From assembly GCA_009760855.2 (NCBI GenBank), contig WPIO01000057.1, positions 632,501 to 682,500 of the forward strand: a DNA stretch of 50,000 nucleotides, written 5' to 3'. How positions within the stretch are numbered: position 1 is the first letter of the stretch; the number at the start of each line of letters is the position of its first letter. The notes below the pieces were generated by a model. That model was not told the DNA's origin. It saw only the letters and a program-made list of their open reading frames with translations, and did not search any database. The translations under genes were made by a program, and so were the position numbers. This stretch comes from Cristatella mucedo (lineage: Eukaryota > Bryozoa > Phylactolaemata > Cristatellidae). This document shows positions 39,772 through 49,796 of the stretch, one piece after another.

Positions 39772-41016
39772 ATGCCGGCCCCCCTAAAACCACCCCCCCC
39801 CCCAAGCAGCCCCCAGAGACCAGCGAGCCCATCGTATGCGGCTGCTGCCTGCGCACCTGCCCTTGAGCAGGAGTTTGGAGGGATCTTCCCATCCTCGGGA
39901 GGAGACCCTCTCCAAGTGGTGATCCCGGCCTCGGTTTCGGGCTGCAGAGGGTTTGAGATCCAGTCCATCGACGAGATCTTGAGGGTTAAAAATGGTGTGT
40001 CGACCCTACGCGGATTGCGCTATGGGTACAACAACAAACTGCGGAAGCAGTTCGAGATGGGCTTCTGTACCGAAGCCCAAGCAAAAGAGGCGGCGGCTGT
40101 CCTGGTGAAATCATTCCCAGGAGCGAGACACCAGGTTGACCGCTCCATCGTGGTCACCCTGATAGGGATTCACCCCAGAGTGACAGTGGAGGTGGTGGCA
40201 GCAGCACTATCTGCCTTTGGTAAAGTGCTGAAACACAAATTGGGCACCTATAGGGGTACCAACATTGCGAACGGGAACCGGCAGATCCTGTTCGAGATGG
40301 AGAAACCCCTCCTCCTCTCGATGTCCTTTGAGGGCAGTGAGGGGCCAGTGGCAGTTAGGTACATGGCTATGCCACCCCCGTGTGGACAGTGTGGCCACGC
40401 TGGCCACAAGGCGCTGCTATGCCCAAACAGGGTCTGCAATGGGTGCAACCAACTAGGGCACTACATGGCAGACTGCCCCCTCGTGAAGTGTTTCTGGTGC
40501 AGGAAATCAGGCCACATGGCTCGCTCCTGCACCGTTGCGCAGAAATGCGGTGTGTGCGGTGCCGAGGGGCACTCGAGTAAGGAGTGCCCAAAGACAAGGC
40601 CTAAGAGAAAGGCCATCCTGGAGACCTCCTGGGCATCCGACGCCGACGAGGAGGCCCTCCTGAGTGCGGCTGCAGAAGCCGAAAAAACCCTGGCCACACT
40701 CCCAGCAGCGCCTGGGAGGGAGGCCCTGAGTGCCCCCCCTAGGCGCCCACCTGTGGCTGCCCCCCCCCCCCCCCCGGTGGAGCAGGCCTCTATGGACCTG
40801 GTGGACACCCAGAGCGTATCCTCTGAGGAGCCCATCAGCCCCTCGGGACCACTCTGCATAGCGAACCTGAGCGACCTGGAGGAAACGTTGGAGTCGGGCG
40901 ACGACGACACGGTCCTGCAGGGTGGAGTGGACTCAATGCCAGCCGCTCAGAGCACACCAGCCCAGACTGGGAAACAGACTGGCCGTGCTACTAACCCAGC
41001 ATCCCCCCTCAGATAG
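39772..41016 (+). CDS. Copy 3 ORF1 (zinc-knuckle RNA-binding protein), intact
   Basis: A 414-residue open frame from the ATG at 39772; the frame opens earlier but without an ATG. Pro-rich N-terminus (~1-40); a ~100-residue domain at ~85-175 ('KQFEMGFCTEAQAKEAAAVL', 'HQVDRSIVVTLIGIHPRVTV', 'AFGKVLKHKLGTYRGTNI') that may be RRM-like; four CCHC knuckles at ~204-272 ('CGQCGHAGHKALLC', 'CNGCNQLGHYMADC', 'CFWCRKSGHMARSC', 'CGVCGAEGHSSKEC'); then a Pro/acidic tail. The knuckles are those of gag-like LINE ORF1 proteins, which bind element RNA. It is the only unbroken ORF1 of the three and shows that the stop and shift in copies 1 and 2 are not needed to encode the protein. ORF2 begins about 100 bp further on. 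Confidence 0.85.
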   Translation: MPAPLKPPPPPSSPQRPASPSYAAAACAPALEQEFGGIFPSSGGDPLQVVIPASVSGCRGFEIQSIDEILRVKNGVSTLRGLRYGYNNKLRKQFEMGFCTEAQAKEAAAVLVKSFPGARHQVDRSIVVTLIGIHPRVTVEVVAAALSAFGKVLKHKLGTYRGTNIANGNRQILFEMEKPLLLSMSFEGSEGPVAVRYMAMPPPCGQCGHAGHKALLCPNRVCNGCNQLGHYMADCPLVKCFWCRKSGHMARSCTVAQKCGVCGAEGHSSKECPKTRPKRKAILETSWASDADEEALLSAAAEAEKTLATLPAAPGREALSAPPRRPPVAAPPPPPVEQASMDLVDTQSVSSEEPISPSGPLCIANLSDLEETLESGDDDTVLQGGVDSMPAAQSTPAQTGKQTGRATNPASPLR

Positions 41017-41117
41017 GGATAGTGACTCCTCTACCCAGAGAAGCTCGCGCCCCAGGACGAGGGCCACCCTAGTAGATAGGCCTCCAGAGGGTAGAGGGAA
41101 GACCCCTAAGCCCAACA

Positions 41118-44066
41118 ATGCCTAGTGCCTTCCTGGTAGATCGGGAGGAGGAGGGAGTGGAGGACCCGAGGCCGGAGCCAGATCCAGACGAGCCCTCCGG
41201 CTTCGTGGAGAGCATGAGCGAAACCATTGCGACCTGCATGGCAGCTAGGGACTGGGAAGGCTTATGCCGCTCTGTGGCCGAGATGTCCGCTGCATGGCTT
41301 ACGCTTGCGCGTCGCCTAATTAAGCAGAGGCTCCAGCTTGGCAAGTCGAGCGCTTGCGCTTCCCCAGCCTCGAACCCCCGACCGCCGGCGAGCCAGCCCC
41401 CCCATCCAGGAGGGGCTGGAGCCCGCAACAGGCCTCGAGGCTGCAGAAACTGTACCGCTGCAATCGCGGCAGAGCAGTACGCAGCGTGCTCCAGCCAACG
41501 CACACGGTCTTCTCGGGCGACCGCGCCGCTTGCCGTGAATTCAGGCTTAAGGAGGCTGAGGCAAGACCAGTCGACACAGCGAGCCTACGACGTACAATGG
41601 CCAGGATAATGGACGCGAGAGCCCAACCACAAGATCGGGTGCTCACTGCCCCCCTGCAGAAGACCGAGGTGGCAGCTAGGCTCTGCAGGGCCAGCAACAC
41701 GTCCCCAGGGGCCGACAGGCTTGAATACCGCCATCTGAAGGCAGTGGATGCCCGCTGCAGCCTTGTCACAGAGGTCCTGAATGGCTGTCTACTGTTTGGC
41801 GATGTCCCCCCCGGACTGGAAAACGGGCCACACGGTCCTAATCCATAAAAAGGGGGACCCAGCTGACCCGGGTAACTTCCGCCCGATCACGCTGTTGCCA
41901 ACGCTGCACAAGCTCCTGTCGGGATGCCTGGCCGCGCGCCTCACAGCCTTTCTTCGCGAGCATGCGCTCCTTTCCCCACAACAGAAGGGCTTCCTGCCGG
42001 GCTGTGGGGGCTGCCTCGAACAGTCCTTTCTGGTCGAATCGGCTCTCCGAGACGCCACGAAGAGGAAGAGGCCCCTCTGCGGTGCCTTCCTGGATCTCCA
42101 GAACGCCTTCCCCAGTGTCCCGCATGACTCTCTCTTCGAGACACTGCGGCACCTGGGAGTGGAGCAGCAGCTGATAGACCTCGTCTCCAAGATCTACCAA
42201 GGATCGACGATTGTGCTGCGCCTAGGCTCGGAGTCGCTGACCCCCTTCCCAGCGGCCGCCGGAGTCAGGCAGGGCGACCCGCTGTCGCCCATTCTGTTTG
42301 ACGCGGTCATGGAGACGCTTGTGCGCTCGCTCGCTTCTGCTTCCGGCAGGCATGGCTACTCCCTCGGCTCTGCGAACCTATCTGTATGTGCCCTGGCCGA
42401 TGACCTAGCCCTCTTTGCCAGGTCACCCGCCAGCTTGCAGAGGCTGCTTCATAGGGCAGACAACACAGCGGCGAAGGTTGGCCTAACCTTTCGCCCAGGT
42501 AAGTGCCGCATTCTGCTTCGTAATGTGGCTGCAACCGACCGCTCCGCCTTCCTCATTGCAGGCGCCGAGATTCCTCTCCTGCCGCAAGAGGAGGCGTACG
42601 AGTACCTGGGAGCGCCGCAGGGTTTTGCCTACCCCAGGGCCGAAGTCGAGGCTGCAGCCACGTCCCTCTCTAGGGACATTCTCCTCCTGCAGAACTCGCT
42701 CCTCACGCCCTGGCAGAAGCTGGACGCCCTGCGCACCTTCATGCTCCCGCGGCTGGAATACCTGGGCAGGGCGAAGTGGCTGAAGAAGAAGCTCTTGCAG
42801 CCTGTAGACAGAGCCACGCGTGACCTCTGCAGATATGCATGCTCTCTTCCGCTTAGGGCGACGACTGGCTTCTTTCATGCCCCTCGGATGTACGGAGGCC
42901 TCGGCTTCATCCCCATGAAGCAAGAGATTGACATCCTTCGCGCTACCCAAGCGTGCAGGATGCTGGTCTCCAGCGACCCACTGATACGAACGGTCGCAAC
43001 GGAGGGTCTGGACAATGCCATCAGGGTACTCCGAGGCACGCCTTCGGACGAAGCACGTACGATTTCCCTTTCAGGAGGATTGTTCGAGGAGGGCGCCCAC
43101 CAGGGTTCGCGCTCCCTGTGGTCGGAAGCCAGACAGGCTCTCAAGAGGCTCAACGTAGCGACTATCTACATGCAGGGCGCCTTGAGCCTGGGATGGAGCG
43201 CAGGAGAGCATGCGATGCCACAGTTTAACACCAAGACGATGGTGTCGGTCATCCGCAAAGACATATCGGCTGGCTGGGCCAAGGAGTGGTGCTCCAAGCG
43301 CGATCAGGGCAAAGTGGCTACGTGTCTTGCGACAGACAAGCACGCGAACCACTTCCACTTCCTACTGTCTGGCTTTGCTCTGTCGTTCGCGTCCTGGCGG
43401 TTTGTTTTTAGGGCGAGACTGGACCTCCTGCCGTGTGCTGTCGTCAGAGCGAGATGGGACACGGAACACCCAGTGGAATGTAGACGAGGGTGCGGCGTCG
43501 ACGAGACGCTGCGTGCAATCAACAACTGCAAGCCGATGATGCCCACCATCACGGAGCGGCACGACGCCATCCTGAAACGCCTCGTCGGAGCCCTCCCGAG
43601 AGCACTCCAACGCTACGCACAGGTGGACCGCCACCACGAGCTGGATCCGTCCCCCCTCCGCCGTCCCGACCTGGTCGTTGACACGGGCTATTACGCAGTC
43701 ATAGTTGACGTTGCTGTACCGTTCGACAATGGCATAGACGCGCTGGACAAGGCAGCGACCAGGAAGGTTGAAAAATACCAGAGCCTGACCGACGAGCTAC
43801 GCAGACAAGGCAGGCAGGTCGAGCAGCACGCCTTCGTCGTCGGAGCCCTTGGCACCTGGCACCCAGCGAACGAAGCCACGCTGCAGTGCCTGCGAGTGAA
43901 CTTAAATTACTGCAAGCTGATGCGCAAGCTCTGTGTGAGCGACGCCATCAATGGCTCAGCTGCGGTATGGAGGAAGTTCGTCGGCCTCCGCAGGCGTGAG
44001 GAGGATGGAGGACTCGGAGCTAACGCGTCGCTAGGGCCAGGGCCGCTAGGGGCCCAGCGTTGCTAG
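41118..44066 (+). pseudogene. Copy 3 ORF2 (RT and RLE), two frame changes
   Basis: Frame segments: 41118 to about 41440 ('FVESMSETIATCMAARDWEG'), ~41430-41848 ('SNTSPGADRLEYRHLKAVDA') and 41781-44066 (761 residues). The last holds the RT core: 'TVLIHKKGDPADPGNFRPIT', 'GAFLDLQNAFPSVPHDSL', 'GVRQGDPLSPILFDAVMETL' and 'CALADDLALF'. Then come the thumb and linker, a Cys motif 'CRRGCGVDETLRAINNC', and the RLE core 'RRPDLVVDTGYYAVIVDVAV' with 'KYQSLTDEL'. The Cys motif is one residue shorter than in copies 1 and 2 and lacks the His of 'LPHVLNNC', so it probably no longer binds zinc. The second frame change (+1) is at a C7 run near 41806-41812, the same place as in the other copies. It lacks their Pro/Ala tail. 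Confidence 0.8.
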
Positions 44067-44290
44067 CGTCTGCACCCGCTAGGGGGCGGACGGCGCACTG
44101 AGCGCTGCAACGCAGGCTCCCGCAAGGGGATCAAGCGGCACCCAGTCGCGCATAGCGCTGGCACCCGTTAGGGGGACCGGTGCCTCCGGGCCGCGAGTAG
44201 CGCCGGGACCCGATAGGGGGCCTGGTGGCACGCTGTTCGTTCTGCGCTGGCGCCCACAAGGGGCAACGGCGGTGCACAGCCGCGCATATG
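44040..44290 (+). repeat. Degenerate tandem repeats in copy 3 3' UTR
   Basis: Four to five imperfect units of roughly 50-60 bp recur, each with a core such as 'CACCCGCTAGGGGGCGGACGG', 'CACCCGTTAGGGGGACCGG', 'GACCCGATAGGGGGCCTGG' or 'CGCCCACAAGGGGCAACGG'. They could fold as G/C-rich hairpins. No counterpart is visible in copies 1 and 2. Confidence 0.65.
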
Positions 44291-44556
44291 GCCCATCACT
44301 TTCGTAAGGGCAAGCGAGAGCAGTAGCTTAGGACTAGAGCCGGCACCCGGCGGCAGCGCAAGCGGACCGGAACCTGCTCTGCAGGCTGGTCGAGCGCAGC
44401 TGGCTGTCCAGCAGCGTGGAGTGTGCGCAATAAGCCACTCTGTTTCTAGCGACCCGGACCGGCCCTCCGGGCCCGCTGTGTACCAGTCGCGATCGGGTCT
44501 TGTCCCGACAGACTGAGGCCAATTGTAGTGAGTGCAGTACCAAATAAACTTTATCA

Positions 44557-44577
44557 ATCTGTTCTTATCAGCTTAAT
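44557..44577 (+). ncRNA. U2 snRNA fragment (nt 38-58), right flank of copy 3
   Basis: 21 bp identical to 38331-38351. U2 identity ends here ('..TTAAT' then CGAATC instead of ATCTGA), so the rest of the U2 gene is missing or unrecognisable downstream. Confidence 0.85.
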
Positions 44578-47500
44578 CGAATCAGCTCGTCTCTAGACCA
44601 AGAGTACCGCCCAGTCTACCTTCTACCATTCCTATCAAAGACATGGCACGAGTCGTGGCGCGGACCGCGGCTTCATCCTTCAATTGAGCGTCGCCAGGCA
44701 TGAGCGACCAGTCGCACCGCTTCGCGACTCGTCGCTCTTCCGTACAGTCCGGAACTCACATCCGGCTACGGACAAATCCCGCAATGGCTTGCATTCTTCA
44801 GATCTCAGCTAAAGATGCACGAGTTCTGGTAAGCTTTCACGTTACCTCCCTGAGAACTTGTGCATTTTTGTTACCGCTTGCTTGCCGTTCGTACCTCTAG
44901 TAAGTACCATGATCCAGTGCACGTTAATAGCCAGAGGTGTAAGTAGCCGGTGGCCACCATTGTCTACAAGTTTGCTTTAGCGTGCCGATCTAAGAGGGAT
45001 AGTCTTTCGCTTTTGCATACCTGATGTCATGCATGTCACTTACCTCAGTGTATTGATTCCTCTTTCAGGAAGTTGTAAGCGTACGAATAGATATTAAGTT
45101 CTGTTTGAGCACCAGAAATCGACCTATCATGACAAGTACTAGAAAGACCTTATGATTTTACGTTCAAAAGCTTTTCCACTGTGCAGTTAAAATTTGTTAG
45201 GGCATGATAGCGAGTTTCGTGTTGGCATTTTGCTCAAATGGACGCGAGAGTTCTCTCGTAGTGAAATGCAGCTCTCTTCAATAGCTCAGTATAAGTAGCG
45301 ACGCTCTAACGCCTGATGTAGATGGCGCAGCGCTTACTGTAAGCGTCCTGCTTTGTCGCACTGGAGAAGTACGCCGTAAGCCAAGGATGGGTAAGACCTA
45401 GCCCCTACTGGGCAGCATGCCGCCGCTTTTTGTAACCTTTTCGTTAACTTTTTCGCTAACCGTAGATTTCGATATGGGTCTCTGTAGGAAAGTCGGCCTC
45501 CTATTTTGGCAAGAGTCTTGAACGTAAAAACGAATGATCAACGAGAATGCGGTTTGATGTAAGAGGTAGCCGAATTAGTTCCGAAACACTACCTCTCTGT
45601 GGCGCACGACATTGACTCACTCGTGAGCCAAGTGGTTTGCCATGAGAAATTTCATAGCACATGACGAGCCCTGCCTTCCTAAGCGCAGACAGGAGTAAAA
45701 TAGAATGTCCGCCGACGGATACGCCCACCGAGGCGGATATTTTGGACGTTAGGGGACTTCAGTTAATGTCGACCGTGCAAGCTATGCAACAAGGGAAAAA
45801 GATGGCCGTTTGTTTTAACCCGATGTCGTAACGACGAAAAGTGGGTGCATTTCTGCGAGCCGACTTTGACGGGAGCTTTGACCTCTTTCGACCAGTCGCC
45901 GGTCACGGCGCTCGCGGCCTCGGCCTTCTAGCAGGCCGATGGCTGCGCTGCACGCTGAGCAAAAGCTCTCGCATCCGGGCTTGCCGGAAAAATGCCGGAG
46001 CAGATCGTTGGGCGAAGCGTTGGGCGCTCGTCGTCTGACAGACACTCGGCCGCTCGGCGGCGGCCGAGCGGCTGTCAGACAGACGACTCCTCAACGCAGC
46101 ATTCGGCCGGATGATGAGTGTCACCGCAGCGAGCGACCTTTCGTCGCGTCGCCGAGACTCGAGGCTCGAACGACGCGAAAGCGGACGACTCGCTGACTGG
46201 ACTCGACCGACGGAGCCGCGTGGAGTGGGGTGCAGAGCCGGCACACGGACGAAATTCGAATAAGCCAAGGCCCAGCATTCGAAGGACAGTCAGTTTCACT
46301 TTGCTCGACCGTCAGGAAGCGACAGTCCCGCGGCCGCTGAGCGGACGCGCGTCCGAGCACCTGCTCGGCAGGAGTTAGTGTAGGGGCTTGTGGGCGCGCG
46401 ACGGCAGCCGCTCGACGAAGAGCGAAGCCCCCACAAGCGGGTTGTGGCGTTGTTGACGACGGCTGTATTGTATCGCATCCAGGCAACGTAAGCGAGCGAG
46501 CGTACACACAGATGTAGTAGCCGTCGTGCGTGCTGGTCCAGAGCACATGGCGATAAGAGAGAAGAGAGTGGATAGCGTGCGTACAAGCCAACGCACAGGC
46601 AGAAAAGTGAATTCTGCGGCCAGGAACACGTCGCGTGCCGGCAAGGAGCGCGCCCGTTGGACGGACGGAACGTCGGCCTGGAGGCGGACATGACGGCGTT
46701 GATCGCCCACATTATCGCCCCCTATCGGTCTATCGGTCTATCGGTCAGTCTGTTGCGGTCGGTGGTCGTCTGGCCTGCGCCGCTCCGGGCATCTCCCGCA
46801 GAGGCGGAATCGTGACCTACCGCCGGTCAGCTCGCGTCGCCACGGCGAGCGCCCGTTTGCCTATTGGCTCGCTTGGTGCGAGGGGGATGGTAGGAGGTCG
46901 TGCGCGCTGGCGCTGAGGTGAGGGCCGACCCGCCAGGCGGAGAAGGGGCTGCGGCGGTCCGAGGTCAGGAGAGGAGGCAGTTCGGATGGAAAGGGGCGTG
47001 GCTCTCGGTCACACCCCCCAGCCAGTATCGGCCGGCGGCAGCGACGGCTGCCGCCGTCAGTGGCTCTCGATGTCGCCTAAAAAGCGGAAAATGCACACAC
47101 TATGATGATCGTAAGGTGGTTTGACAAGGAGATTAAGAAGTTGCGGGCACCATCTATGGGAACGGATAAATACGTCGTCATCTGGCGCAATCCGCAGCCG
47201 CTAGGTAACGCGCTCACGGGCGTGACGCACGCACCACGTGGCAGTCGTCAACCAATCGTCTCGTTGCTGACCGGTGCAACGCCCCACTGCCCGGCCGCGG
47301 CCTTGTTCTGTTTGCAGTTGCGCCGGACTCGACGCGGTTGGCTGCATCGATTGTGGCGGCCGGCGACGTTTTCGAGTTTGCAGCTCGACTGTGTGGTTGA
47401 GTATCAGCAGTTGGTGTGTAGCGCTGCATGTAGCGCTCTCCGCCTCTCGCGCCTGCGCGTCGCGTGGGTTTCGGCTGCCAAAAAGCCGCCGGCTCGAGGT

Positions 47501-47675
47501 CTCTCGCCCCTGGGGCGCGCCCGTTGTTTGTGCTTAGGCGCTATCGACTTATCGCCAGCGTCTGCCGGCCGCCGACATTTTTTTGCTTGGTCGTCGCCCG
47601 GCGTTTGGCGACAGGTTTGGCGTTTTTCTCTTGAACAGTATAGGTCGCAATCCCGCCACATAGATGACTTCGAAA
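44578..47675. other. Intergenic region and MVP upstream sequence
   Basis: No gene is recognised in 3.1 kb. The first part is unique sequence; from about 45,850 it becomes GC-rich, as expected near a promoter. A hairpin is at 46033-46080, a second 9 bp inverted repeat (GCTTGTGGG/CCCACAAGC) at 46386-46437, and a short CTATCGGT repeat near 46722-46745. The long open frames here (for example 47102-47806) have no family resemblance, and one overlaps MVP exon 1 in the wrong frame. Confidence 0.5.
46033..46080. repeat. Strong GC-rich hairpin upstream of MVP
   Basis: GTCTGACAG pairs with CTGTCAGAC, and inside it CCGCTCGG pairs with CCGAGCGG, with a few bulged bases on the left arm and a very short loop. 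It could be a cruciform-prone promoter element or a leftover transposon end. Confidence 0.6.
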
Positions 47676-47809
47676 ATGTCGAAGAAAGACGGCGACGAAT
47701 CTCTCTTCCGCATACCGCCGTATTTCTACATCCACGTTCTCGACCAGAATACAAATGTCACGTCACTTCACATCGGACCCAAGACTTACATTCGTCAGGA
47801 CAATGAACG
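47676..47809 (+). CDS. MVP: Major vault protein, exon 1
   Basis: MVP forms the shell of the vault, a large cytoplasmic ribonucleoprotein particle. The exon encodes residues 1-44 from the ATG at 47676: '[20 protein letters not shown]' then '[20 protein letters not shown]' and 'QDNE'. The segment from '[12 protein letters not shown]' to '[12 protein letters not shown]' is highly characteristic of the MVP N-terminus. It ends in phase 2 at CG|GTGAGA and joins to exon 2 to give Arg. Too short to appear as an ordinary ORF; the overlapping 234-codon frame (47102-47806) is a shadow. Confidence 0.93.
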
Positions 47810-48176
47810 GTGAGAATAATACCCCGTCGCGTCGCCCCGCTCAGCTCCGGCCGCCCGGTTGCGGCTGACCGTGTCGGCTGGCGCTGGCGGAGAGTAGCTC
47901 AGCTTCGCCCGTCCCAATCTCCTTCCGGCCGCGCGCCGGAAGAGGGCGACCGGAGAGGCGAGCCCTTCGTCCGGCGGGGCGCTCGGCGGTTCTAGCTCTA
48001 CGGTCTTGAGCCCTGTGGTTTCTGCAAGTTTAGAGCCTCCGGCTACCGGCTTCCGGTTCGGCGCTCATTCTCGTGTCTTTCGCTCGCAAAGCTGCCGTCT
48101 GCTTCGTGGTTGACTCCCCACGACAGGAGTAGCCTCCACAGCCCCCACTCGCAGAAACGGATGCTGTTTCCTTTGG

Positions 48177-48322
48177 CAAGGTGGTTGCTTTTCACGACCT
48201 CGGAACCGAGGTCGTGGGTTCGAATCCTGCGATGGGCGATCCTTTATCGCCTCTGCAAGCGGCGGTGTTAGCCGTAAAGGCTCTTCTGTCGCTATACAAA
48301 AGAGGCTGTTAAATCAGCTAGT
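48177..48322 (+). mobile_element. SINE family A, copy in MVP intron 1
   Basis: B-box 'GTGGGTTCGAATCCTGCGAT', then the body 'CCTTTATCGCC' and the end 'AGAGGCTGTTAAATCAGCTA'. The head contains an extra inverted stretch (GACCTCGGAACCGAGGTC). It is the same family as the three copies in BORCS6 intron 4. Confidence 0.75.
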
Positions 48323-48764
48323 ATTAGCTTGGTTGGCTTGCCAATATCGTGCCAGTTGCCCCTCCATGCAGAAGGATCCATGTAGCTGCTGGAAATTCGC
48401 TAGTCTCTGTCTGTGATTTGCAGCATGTGCACGGGCCTGGCCGAACGAGCTTGCACGTGCGAATAGGCGACACGTATGGGGAAAGTCGGGGATTGCATTG
48501 CATGATTGCATGTGAGGCTGCTGCCCCAATTTTGCAAATGTGTCAGTCAGCTATTTGCCTCCGTGTGCTTTCGGTTTGCTCGTATGAGCCCCGGTGCAAG
48601 TTAGGCAACTAAGCTGCTATTGCTAATAGCTGTTTGTCAAGCCTTAAGGAGTTTCTGCACGATCCAATTTTAGTATCGCTGTTCTCCAACTAACGTAATG
48701 CAATTCATCTCTGTGTGTAACTCGACACCAAAGCTACAAAGAGAAAGCAGTTGTTACTCAGGAG
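48323..48764. other. MVP intron 1, no recognisable feature
   Basis: Unique, non-coding sequence with no identifiable repeat or RNA gene. Confidence 0.5.
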
Positions 48765-48982
48765 AGTTTTCTGTGGTCCACTCGAAGCCTAAGCATCTTT
48801 CGATACCCATGCAGTGACAACAGACTTAATCTCAGACAACAAAGTGAAAATGAGAAGCATAGCTGAGTTGGACGGGTTGTCGAGGTAGTGAGTAGCATGG
48901 GAGTAGCAGCTGCTCAGGACGCCTGGAAAGGATGTGCCCCAGTCGGCAGCAGGAGAGTACATGTCATTACGTAAGAAACTAG
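48765..48982 (-). mobile_element. LINE family B, 3' fragment
   Basis: The minus strand matches the end of the family B LINE (8240-10910): 'FLRNDMYSPAADWGTSF', then the 3' UTR block including 'CATGCTACTCACTACCTC'. Only the last ~220 bp remain. Confidence 0.75.
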
Positions 48983-49060
48983 AAAAATCATTTGAGACAT
49001 TTAGCCAAGATTGTCCAAGAGCATCATGAGCATCAAAGAAAATAAAAAGTATATAAGTAT

Positions 49061-49194
49061 AATTCATTTGTATCGCGCCTCAAGAGAACTTAATCTCTAT
49101 TCTGGCACTTCACATGTGCCTAGGAGCTCGAGTACACAACCTCAGCCAGACCTTGGTCGGGGCGAACACCTTAACCGCTGGACCAATCCAGCCC
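49061..49194 (-). mobile_element. SINE family B, full-length copy
   Basis: Reading the minus strand: A-box 'TTGGTCCAGCGGTTAAGGTG', B-box 'GTGTACTCGAGCTCC', then 'CACATGTGAAGTGCCAG' and 'AGAGATTAAGTTCTCTTGAG', ending 'ACAAATGAATTAT'. The last ~55 bp closely match the tail of the family A LINE, implying that this LINE's RT mobilised the SINE. Confidence 0.8.
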
Positions 49195-49796
49195 GGAAGT
49201 TGGCCGAATCGGTCAAACTCAATAGGTTGGTCCATTTAAATGTGGCTCAAGGTTGGCTCACTGCATTTTAAAAATCGCCTCAGCCTCAGTAATATCTTAG
49301 CGCTATGGCATCAACAGATCTAGAAGGACGAGTATACCGCTGCCACAGCACTGGCTCATTGCAGACAGACACCACAGCATGTCACTTACCCGGACCCTCG
49401 AACAGCCACTCCCTAGAAAAATAAGAACATGCCACGATGCTGTATGCCGAGACGCCACGTTTCATGACCCACCTGTCCCACCTGTTTCGTGGTTTGGTCC
49501 ACTTTCTCTGCCGAAGCGCGTTTCTCGCTTGCCCATGCTACTTGGGCTGCTCTCTCGACGGTTCGTGCGTCGCTCTTGGCAGTCTTTGCTGGCACTTTTT
49601 GAAGCTGCAGTCTCTGAACTCTGTTGGTGTGTGCACGCCATTCGAACAGTGGCAGCAGGGCTGCTGGCGGTTCGAGATACTTTGCATATACTAGATGTGT
49701 CGTATCTGCCGCTGTCTCCATCTGCATCTGTCAAGTGATATCGATGACGGCGTGATGATGCGACTAGCACTTGTCTTTACTCCACCACCTCTGCAG
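49195..49796. other. MVP intron 1, 3' part
   Basis: Non-coding. Several open frames (49379-49738 and overlaps) have no recognisable features. The intron ends in a pyrimidine-rich acceptor at 49796. Confidence 0.5.

Larger units (their letters stand above)
38355..44556 (+). mobile_element. Utopia-like RLE non-LTR retrotransposon, copy 3 (diverged family)
   Basis: 6.2 kb with the same gene order but clearly diverged proteins. It shares with copies 1 and 2 a short leader block ('CGGTATTCGTGAGTACGAA', then 'TTAGTTAGGGCCCC') but lacks the U2-like start. It is flanked by a 21 bp duplication of U2 nt 38-58. ORF1 is intact; ORF2 has two frame changes and has lost a His in its Cys/His motif. The 3' end is 'CCAAATAAACTTTATCA'. 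It is the best preserved of the three. Confidence 0.83.

Noticed and set aside
44578-44720. Remaining 3' part of U2 after copy 3
   Set aside because: Only a vague similarity to the U2 stem IIa region; U2 is too conserved to accept this as U2.
47102-47806. 234-codon open frame on the plus strand
   Set aside because: Its 3' end overlaps MVP exon 1 in another frame; no recognisable domain.
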